Positions 56,685 through 64,000 of a stretch of 64,000 nt of DNA are shown here, one piece after another. The stretch's first letter is position 1; each line of letters opens with the position of its first letter. Source of the DNA: Tenrec ecaudatus (Eukaryota > Chordata > Mammalia > Afrosoricida > Tenrecidae); contig NC_134542.1 in assembly GCF_050624435.1 (NCBI RefSeq), positions 114,683,677 through 114,747,676 on the forward strand. The letters are read 5' to 3'. The notes beneath the pieces are model-generated. The model searched no databases. It was not told the origin of the DNA and was given only the letters and a program-made list of their open reading frames with translations. The position numbers and the translations under genes were made by a program.

Positions 56685-56955
56685 GCGCCACATTTATGGA
56701 GTGCCTGGCTTATGCAAATGGTTAATGTGTTCAGCTACCAACCAAAGGGAAGAAGTCTAAATTCACCCAGAGGTGCCTCAGAAGAAAGGCCTGGTAAATT
56801 CACCCAGAGGTGCCTCAGAAGAAAGGCCTGGTTGGCGTTCTGCTTGCAAAAAATCAGCCACTGGAAGTCCTGGAGAGCTCACTTCTCAGCAACACATGGG
56901 GCTGCTGAGCGTCAGCATCAACTCCACACTAACTGCTGTGGCTGGCGGGTAAGGA
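56685..56955 (+). repeat. AfroSINE, older subtype, with a 37-bp tandem duplication
   Basis: 'cttatgcaaatggttaatgt', 'gttcagctaccaaccaaagg', 'cccagaggtgcctcagaaga' and 'gccactggaagtcctggaga' identify the older subtype. The segment 56,759-56,795 is repeated exactly at 56,796-56,832. Confidence 0.85.
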
Positions 56956-57355
56956 TTCTGGACTGAGCACCTCAACACATCATTGGGAACCACCTCTCTC
57001 TAAATCATCCTGCCTAGAGAAGACATTCTCTTAAAGTCCTCTTTCACTATTCACATAGGAAATTCACTGGAGCACACCAAAGTGGAAATCGGTAAAGCAT
57101 TAATCCTTTCCTCCAGTGGATTTATTTAGTGAAGTACAGAAAGGCCTTATTATAGACTGGCCTGAACTGCAAGCCAGCCCCACACCATGAACCTCACAAA
57201 TAGAATAAATAGCTTGCCTTGGATACTTTGAAATCCAATTATTTATTTAAGCTCAAATTAATATTTCATGATTAATACCATATAAAGAAAAATGTCTCCA
57301 TAAAAAAAAGTTTCTTCCTGTCCAGGCTCCAGGTATTTCCTGGAATCTCTTTTTA
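56956..57355. other. Unclassified spacer
   Basis: No recognised repeat or gene. AT-rich in its second half. Confidence 0.45.
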
Positions 57356-57357
57356 CA

Positions 57358-57565
57358 GCGCTTCCTGATGGCCTCATGGGTACCATTAGACTGCTCATTG
57401 CAAGAGCAGCAGTTCAAAACCACCAGCTGCTCCTCAGGAGAAAAATGAGGCTTTCTACTCCTGGAAAGAATTATAGTCTTGGAAACCCACAGGGCAGTTC
57501 TACCCTGTCCTATAGACTCCCGTGAGTCAGAATTGACTCCATTGCAGTGAATTTTTGCTTTATTT
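57358..57565 (+). repeat. AfroSINE
   Basis: 'gcttcctgatggcctcatgg', 'gcagcagttcaaaaccacca', 'ggagaaaaatgaggctttct', 'gttctaccctgtcctataga' and 'gtcagaattgactccattgc'. Full length. Confidence 0.93.
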
Positions 57566-57569
57566 TAGG

Positions 57570-57740
57570 TGGCCCACCGAAAGCATGAATAGGCAGCGGT
57601 GTGCATTCCACTACCACCTGCAACAGTTGGAGATTCCTACCCACTCCGTGGTACCACGGAAGAAAGGCCTGGCAGTGTGCGTCTGCCCAGAGGACTGCCA
57701 CGAAAGCCCCATGGAGAAATCTGTTCTGTAACCCATGGAC
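57570..57740 (+). repeat. AfroSINE relic, older subtype
   Basis: 'ccacggaagaaaggcctggc', 'gtgtgcattccactaccacc' and 'gccacgaaagccccatggag' fit the older subtype, poorly preserved. It follows directly on the previous copy. Confidence 0.55.
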
Positions 57741-59030
57741 CAGATAACCAAAACAGGTTTGGGTTTCCTCGATTGCCTTGTGAAGGTCCTTAGGCCAGAT
57801 CCTGCCTATCAACGTCTATCACCTGTTGTGCTAGGTTTTTAGAAATAATCTCCTATATTGAAAATCAAGAGCCTTTACAGATATCAAAGCCAGCGACAGC
57901 CTACCCGCCTATAATCAACGCAGGGAGAGAGGGTTATAACTCTGACCTGGGACCTGCCTTCCCAACTGCCCTGTTTGTGAGTCCCCTTAGAAGCCCTCCG
58001 TGCCATGAGACTGATTGTGGAGTAGCCCCTGGCTCTCTTCCACCCACACCCTGTTCTCCTTGTGCCTAGAGACTCTTGATGAATGAGCAGCTTTGAATGG
58101 GAGCGGGGAAGACAGAACTAACTGGGCCTTGGAGACAGAGCTGGAAGCCCAGGTTGAAAGGCTGGGATGGAGATTTGGGCTGCGAGCTTACTCCTCGCTG
58201 CTGTGAAACATGTGCACAGAAGAAACTGGGAGTAAAAGCCTCAGGCACCTGCAGTCCGTTCTCACCAGCTTGCCTTTTCCAAATTGCTTAATCTTGCCAT
58301 ACCTCTGGGCCCTGCTTAAAGTCCCCAAACATCTGCATTTCCCTTCCAAGTCGTTACACATCTGCAAGATTTCTAGGAGGAGAAGCCTGGCTGGGGGGGA
58401 GTGGGCTCAGTGAACAGTAGCCAGTGGTGGGATGCCGCGCCAGGTGATCACTGCTCCTCCCGGGTCTGCACCACTGTCAGGGCTCCTGGTGAGGACAGCG
58501 GGGCCACTGTGAACAGCATACTGTCTGGTTTTGTCTGTTTCAGATATGCTTAATGCAGATTTCACACCCGCAGTCAGAAAACTGTTGCTGCTCTTGGTCG
58601 TAACATGGGATATTGAGGGTCAAGGAACATGTAGAATTGAAACTTTTAAGGGCCTTAAGAAGAACGTAGAGACCAGCCTATGCTGCTCTTGAGGTGCACT
58701 GGCCAAGAATTGAACAAGGTCTTTGGTATGAAGGTGAGACTCTGGAGAACGCCTGAGCTGCTGCGCCGTCTCTAAACTGAGCACACCAGTTACACGGCCA
58801 TGGCTGTAGAAGTCAGACACTCAAGATGGAACATGGAGTATATGGGACTGTGCCGTGCCTCGCTGGGAAGCGCATGGTCCATCCACTGTCAGGAATTGTG
58901 GCTGTTTAAAACCACTGTGCCAGGCAGACCAAGCACTGCCAAAGCACATCTTCTGCCAATGGGAGACCCTAGTGAAGGATGAGAGGCAAGGGGGGTGGGG
59001 GTGGGGGCGGAGGCTTGGTATGGCTCCCTC
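57741..59030. other. Unclassified stretch
   Basis: About 1.3 kb with no recognised repeat before the RTE fragment. Short G-rich run at 58,989-59,010. Frames here are short and unsupported. Confidence 0.4.
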
Positions 59031-59037
59031 ACTGAAG

Positions 59038-59345
59038 GCAGAAAAGACCAATGTTGTCAAGGATTTCATGTAACTTGGATAAACAACCACTGCTCAAGCA
59101 GCCGTCGAGAAATGGAAAGCACTGTTAATCTGCTGCACACGGCCTCTTTAACGCATTAAAAGGCATAGATCTCACTTTGAAGACTACAGTGACACTGATC
59201 CAAGCCTTGTTTTTTTTAAATCACCTCATATACATGTGCAAGATGGACAATGAATGAAGGGGGCTGGAAAAGAAGTCATGCATTTCAATAATGGTGTTGG
59301 CAAATATAATGGTTTGGGATCATCAGAGAGCCACTGATCTTGATG
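59038..59345 (+). mobile_element. RTE LINE fragment, plus strand
   Basis: 'caaggatttcatgtaacttg', 'atctcactttgaagactaca', 'cctcatatacatgtgcaaga' and 'tggacaatgaatgaaggggg' are the coding-strand counterparts of blocks seen reversed in the other RTE copies. It is the only RTE copy here on the plus strand. Confidence 0.75.
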
Positions 59346-59625
59346 GGCCTTATTGGTACCCCCTAGCCCGCTCCTCAGTTAAGCTTCACTTGTATTAACG
59401 ATGCTTCGGGGAAAGCTGTCTGATAGCATGTGAGCTTAAAGAATAGCATGGTGATTCTCTTAACGGATTTCACGTTGTAGACTTCAACAAGGTTATGCTG
59501 AGTTGCATTCCCTTGTCTTCTCTACTGGTGTCAGAACCAGAAATGATGATGCTGATTCTGCTACTGGTTCACTTCTATCTTCCAGTCTCTGTAAAGTTTG
59601 TACTTTATCATGGTCTCTGATTCTT

Positions 59626-59832
59626 TTTTTAAATAATTTTATTGGGGGCTCGTACAGCTCTCATCACAATCTATACATACACCCGCTGTGTCAAGCACAT
59701 TTATACATTTGTTGCCATCATCATTCTCAAAACATTTCCTTTCTACTTGAGCCATTAGTATCAGCTCCTCACTTTCCCCTCCCTCCCTGCCACCACCTCC
59801 TGCATGAACCCTTGATAATTTATAAATTGTTA
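59626..59832 (-). mobile_element. L1 3' end, truncated fragment
   Basis: Starts at the L1 3' terminus complement ('ataattttattgggggctcg') and runs only 200 bp to 'cttgataatttataaattgt' before a second L1 3' end begins. The second L1 probably inserted here and the rest of this one would lie beyond it, outside the window. Confidence 0.8.
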
Positions 59833-62800
59833 TTTTATTTAATCATTTTATTAGATTATATAACTCTTATCACAATCCAAACATATCAATTGTGTAAAGC
59901 ACATTGTACATTTATTGCCCATATCATTTTCAAAACATTTGCTCTCCACTTAAGCCCCTGGCATCAGCTCCTCATTTTTTCTCCTCCCTCTCCGCTCGCC
60001 CCTCTCTCATGAACCATTGATAATTTATAAATTATTATTTTCTCATGACTTACACTGTCTGCCATCTCCCTTCACCCATTTTTCTGTTGTCTGTCCCCTA
60101 GGGAGGAGGTTATAGGTAGATCCTTGTAATCAGTTCCCCCTTTCTACCCAACCCTCCAGCTACCTTTCCGGTATTGCCACTCTCACCCTCTCACCACTAG
60201 TCTTGAAGGGATCATCTGTCCTGGATTCCCTGTGTTTCCAGTTCCTATCTGTACCAGTGTACATCTTCTGGTCTAGCCAAATTTGTAAGGTAGAACTGGG
60301 TTCATGATAGTGGGAGGAGGGGGAAGCATTTAGGAACTAGAGGAAAGTTGTATGTTTCACCGTCGCTACACTGCACCATGACTGGCTAATCTCCCCGTGA
60401 CCCTTCCATAAGGGGATGTCCAATTGCCTACAGATGGGCTTTGGGTCTCCACTCCGCACTCCCCCTCATTCACAATATGATTTTTTTTTTTGTTCTTTGA
60501 CGCCCAATATCTGATCCCTTCGATCCCTTGTGATCACACAGGCTGGTGTGCTTCTTCCATGTGGACTTTGTTGCTTCTGAGCTAGATGGCTTCTTGTTTA
60601 CCTTCAAGCCTTTAAGACCCCAGATGCATTATCTTTTGATAGCTGGGCACCATCAGCTTTCTTTGCCACATTTGCTTATGCACCCATTTGTCTTCAGCGA
60701 TCCTATCAGGGAGGTGAGCATTCAATGATATGATATTTTGTTCATTGATGCCTTTTAACTGATCTCTTCACCACCTCATGATCATGCAGGCTTGTGTGCT
60801 TCTTCTATGTGGGCTTTGTTGATTCTAAGCTAGATGGCTGCTTGTTTACCTTTAAGCCTTTAAGACCCCAAATGCTATCTCTTTTGATAGCCAGGCACCA
60901 TCAGCTTTCTTCACCACATTTGCTTATTCACCCTCTTTGTCTTCAGTGATGGTGTCAAAAAGGTGAGCATCATGGAATGCCAGTTTAAAAGAACAAAGTA
61001 TTCTTGCATTGAGGGAGTACATGAGTGGAGGCCCAATGTCCATCTGCTACCTTAATACTAAATCTATACAGATATAGACATAGATCTATTTCCCCATCCT
61101 CATAGATAAAGATATTTACATATGTACATGCCTTTATTTAGACCACTATAAATGCCCTTTACCTCCTAGCTCTTTTCTCTATTTCCTTTTACTTTCCTCT
61201 TGGCCCCACTCTTCATTAAGGTTTCAGTAATTCCTCTTGGTTACTTTACCCTTGGTCACACCCTACAAGGCCTCCTACACCCTCCTCACCACTGATTTGG
61301 ATCACTTGTTGTTCCCTTGTTCCTGGGTTTGTTAACTCCACTACCTTTCCCCCCACCTCCCCCTCTCCCATGTACCCCTTGAACTGTCAGTCCCATTGTT
61401 TTCTCTTCCAGATTGCTCATCCAGCCTATTTTATTTAGACAGACCTGCAGAGATAATAACATGCACAAATATAAGACAGAGCAAAACCAAGCAACAAAAT
61501 AAAAGAAAACAACAACAACAAGCCAATGACAAAAATAAATAACCAATAACAGCAAGAAAGAAAAACTTGTAGTTAGTTCCAGGACTGTTTGTTGGCCTTT
61601 AGGAGTGTTTCCCAGTCAAGTCTGTTAGGGCCCCAAGCCCTGGCCCCAAAGTCTATTTTTGGTATTCTCTGGGGACTTTGTTGCTCTGTTCCCCTTGCTG
61701 TTCTCTTCCATGCCCTTAGTGTTTGCCTCAATGTGGTGGGATCAGATCAGGTGAAATTCGCACACTGTGTCTCCAGTGTTGTCCCCTGTAGGGTTATGGG
61801 TCACTGAGGGATGACGTGTCTCATAGTGGGGCCAGCCATGTAGTCTTCTCTGTGGATTGACTGCTCTGGGCAGGAATGTCATCCTCAAGGCTTGGTGGGT
61901 CAGGATGTGCTCCACTTTCTTTTCTCCCCCCCTTCATTTTCTCCACTGTGCTCTGATCAGACATGTCCCTCTCCCAGAGCTGCAAATTCAGTACTGTCCT
62001 CTGAAATAAATTCTTCTGGGGGGAGGGGCATGTGTCCACATAGTTGAGATTGGGGACAGCCCCTCAAACCCCTCCACTAGTTCCCTACTTCATGCTGGCA
62101 TGTTGCCTTCACGTCTTGGAGCACTGGCTTGATGTCTGGTCCCTCTTTCCCTGTGGAGATATAAACAATACCCTCCCCTTGGGTGGGTTATTACCTGGTA
62201 CTCCCACTACCCATTGTTTTCCTTTCCCCACCTCCTTTTCAATTGGCTACCATATGTATCCTTGGATTTATTCTGGCCCCTGCCATACTACCTGGACCTC
62301 ACCCCAGGAATGTTTATATACAGTAGTCTTTCCCTATACCCCTCTTGCATTTTTTTAAAACTTACTTCAGAATACTCATATTGTACTTGTCCTTCTGTGC
62401 TTGGCTTACTTCATTTAGCATGGTTTCCTCCAGTTCTTCCCATGCAGCGATGTGCTTCATACGTTCATCACTGCTTTTTAGCGATGCGTAGTACTGCACT
62501 GTATGTATGTACCGCAGTTGTTTAACCCACTCACCAGTTGATGGAAATTTGGGTTGTTTCCAACTCCTTGAAATTGTGAACTGACAAAATGAACATTGGA
62601 GCACAGATGTCAGGCCTTGGCTTGTTTCTTGCCTCTTCTGGGTATATGCCCAGCAGGGGGATTGCTGGGTCATATAGTAACTCGATTTCCATCTGTTTTA
62701 GGTATCACCAGATTGATTTCCATAGTGGCTGTACATACTTACAGATCCACCAGCAGTGGATGAGAGTACCTGTGTTCCCACAGCCCCTCCAACACTTGTT

Positions 62801-64000
62801 GCTCTCTGACTTTTTAAATTGGACTATCTTTGAGGGTGTTAAGTGGTACCTAGTTGCTGTTTTAATTTGCATTTCTCTTATGGCTAAGGATCGGGAACAT
62901 TTTCTCATACGTTTGTTGGTCATTCAGATTTCTGCCCCTGTGAAACTTCTGTTCAGGTCCATTGCCCACCTCCACAGTGGGCAATTAGTTTTTTCTTTTT
63001 GGAAGCCAGCAGAGTATTGTAGATTTTAGTAATAAGGCCTTTGTCTGATGTGTCATTGCTAAAGATGTTTTCCCAGTTCATGGACTCTCTTACTACACTC
63101 TTGGTGAATTATTTTGATGTACACAGGTGTTTTATTTTCACTACATCCAATTTCTCAATTTGTGCCTCTTCTGTGTTTGTGTCCTTCCCTATTTCTGAGA
63201 GTCTATGTATTCCCTGTGCCAAAGTTCTCAAGTTGATCCCAATTCCCTCATTGATGGCCCTAATAGTTTGGGGTTTAACTTCAATGTCTGTGATCCACCT
63301 TGAGTTTATTCCTGTACATTGAGTGAGATAAGGGTCTTGCTTCATTTTTCTCAAGGTAGATATCCTTTTTTGCCAGCACTGCATCTGCTTCCCAATTGAT
63401 ATTTTTGGGGCCCTTATCAGTATCAGTATCAGGTGTCTGTATGCTAATGATTTTATTTCTTGGTTTTCAGTTCTTTTCCATTGGTCTGAGTATCTGTCAT
63501 TGTACCAATACCATGCCATTTTGACAACTGTGGCTATATAATATGTGTTAAAGTCAGGTAAAGCAAGCCCTCCCATGGTGTCCTTTTCTTGAGGACTTCT
63601 CTGGTAATTCTGGATTCTTCCCTCTCCATATGAAGTTGGTATCAGTTTTTCCATTTCTTTGAAGAAAGATAAGGGTAATTGTATCGGGATTGCATTAAAC
63701 TTATATGGTGCCTTAGGCAGAACTGACATCTTTACTATATTGGGTCTTCCAATCCACGAGCATGGGACATTCTGCCATTTGTTGAGGTTATTGTTGGTTT
63801 CTTGTAATAGTGTTCTGTAGTTTACCACATACAGATCTTTTGTTCTTTTAGTCAGGTATATCCCTTGATATTTCAATTTGTGCTTAGCTATTGTGAAGGG
63901 TACCACCTTTTTGATCTCCTCTTTGCGGTCTTATTCGATGAGTATAGCAGTCCAATGGACTTCAGTTTGTTGATCCTATATCTTGCCCCTTTGCCAAACT
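59833..64000 (-). mobile_element. L1 LINE, 3' UTR (2.5 kb) and ORF2 C-terminal part, runs off the window
   Basis: Starts at the 3' terminus complement ('atcattttattagattatat') and carries about 2.5 kb of 3' UTR to the ORF2 end at 62,362. ORF2 then continues to the right edge. The 3' UTR holds a module in two copies (60,541 and 60,788 onward, 247 bp apart; shared 'tttaagacccca.atgc' and 'gcaccatcagctttctt'). This is the best-preserved L1 in the window. Confidence 0.92.
62362..63906 (-). pseudogene. L1 ORF2, C-terminal part, three frames
   Basis: A 265-codon frame (63,109-63,906) contains NIVKMSVLPKAPYKFNAIPI and GGLALPDFNTYYIATVVKM, the conserved post-RT region of L1 ORF2p. Frame changes lead to 62,705-62,923 and 62,362-62,673, ending SQAQKDKYNMSILK, which is the ORF2 C-terminus. 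Only two or three frameshifts separate the pieces, so it is younger than the 38,080 copy. The RT catalytic box is beyond the window edge. Confidence 0.9.

Noticed and set aside
56631-56966. A 111-codon frame
   Set aside because: It is mostly AfroSINE sequence and is extended by the 37-bp duplication.
59503-60012. A 169-codon plus-strand frame
   Set aside because: It is antisense to two L1 3' ends and has no independent support.
63109-63906. A 265-codon frame as a host gene
   Set aside because: It is the post-RT part of L1 ORF2; the frame then shifts.

Overview
The window is mammalian nuclear DNA with no host protein-coding gene that I can support. It is almost certainly from an afrotherian, most likely a tenrec such as Echinops telfairi. 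Three signals point there. About 30 copies of a tRNA-derived SINE match the AfroSINE layout (pol III B box such as GGTTCAAACC, a 'gagaaag' middle, and a 3' tail shared with an RTE LINE). Long RTE (BovB-like) LINE copies carry the same 3' end. Two copies of the hAT transposon SPIN are present, a horizontally transferred element reported from tenrec but not known to me from elephant. The species call is inference.

Layout. 1-4.1 kb: RTE and AfroSINE pieces and two LTR-like repeats. 4.9-9.7 kb: remains of a class II (betaretrovirus-like) endogenous retrovirus on the minus strand, with env SU and TM fragments, a 484-bp SPIN copy inside, a minus-strand 3' LTR, and a second LTR of the same family in the opposite orientation. 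9.9-12.8 kb: three copies of one LTR family that starts TGTYAGG and ends CTAACA (one nested inside another, both with 4-bp target duplications), and a truncated L1 with a perfect 16-bp duplication. 15.0-18.3 kb: a long RTE copy interrupted by a U1 snRNA retropseudogene and an LTR. 20-28 kb: RTE pieces, a mariner end, a fold-back SINE structure and two truncated L1s. 28-35 kb: an LTR, MIR/L2-age relics, SINEs, an RTE and a CA repeat. 35.2-38.1 kb: a 2.9-kb RTE. 38.1-44.1 kb: a 6-kb minus-strand L1 (ORF1 C-terminus, ORF2, 3' UTR) with a 189-bp SPIN MITE inside. 44.1-47.7 kb: a much older plus-strand L1 broken by an LTR and SINE/RTE tails. 48.3-49.5 kb: a mariner transposase relic. 50.7-51.0 kb: an 18-bp minisatellite. 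51-59 kb: LTRs, SINEs and unclassified stretches. 59.6-64.0 kb: two L1 3' ends in tandem, the second running off the window with ORF2.

The elements do not form a pathway. What they give is a relative insertion history: RTE, then the U1 retrocopy, LTRs and L1s inside it; betaretroviral env, then SPIN; L1, then the SPIN MITE; LTR, then LTR. I found no CRISPR array, operon, rRNA, functional tRNA or credible exon set. No undescribed enzymatic or defence system was found. The most noteworthy items are the env relic with inverted LTRs, the two SPIN insertions with clear target duplications, the L1 3' UTR of about 2.5 kb with a duplicated module, and several nested insertions that can be dated against each other.
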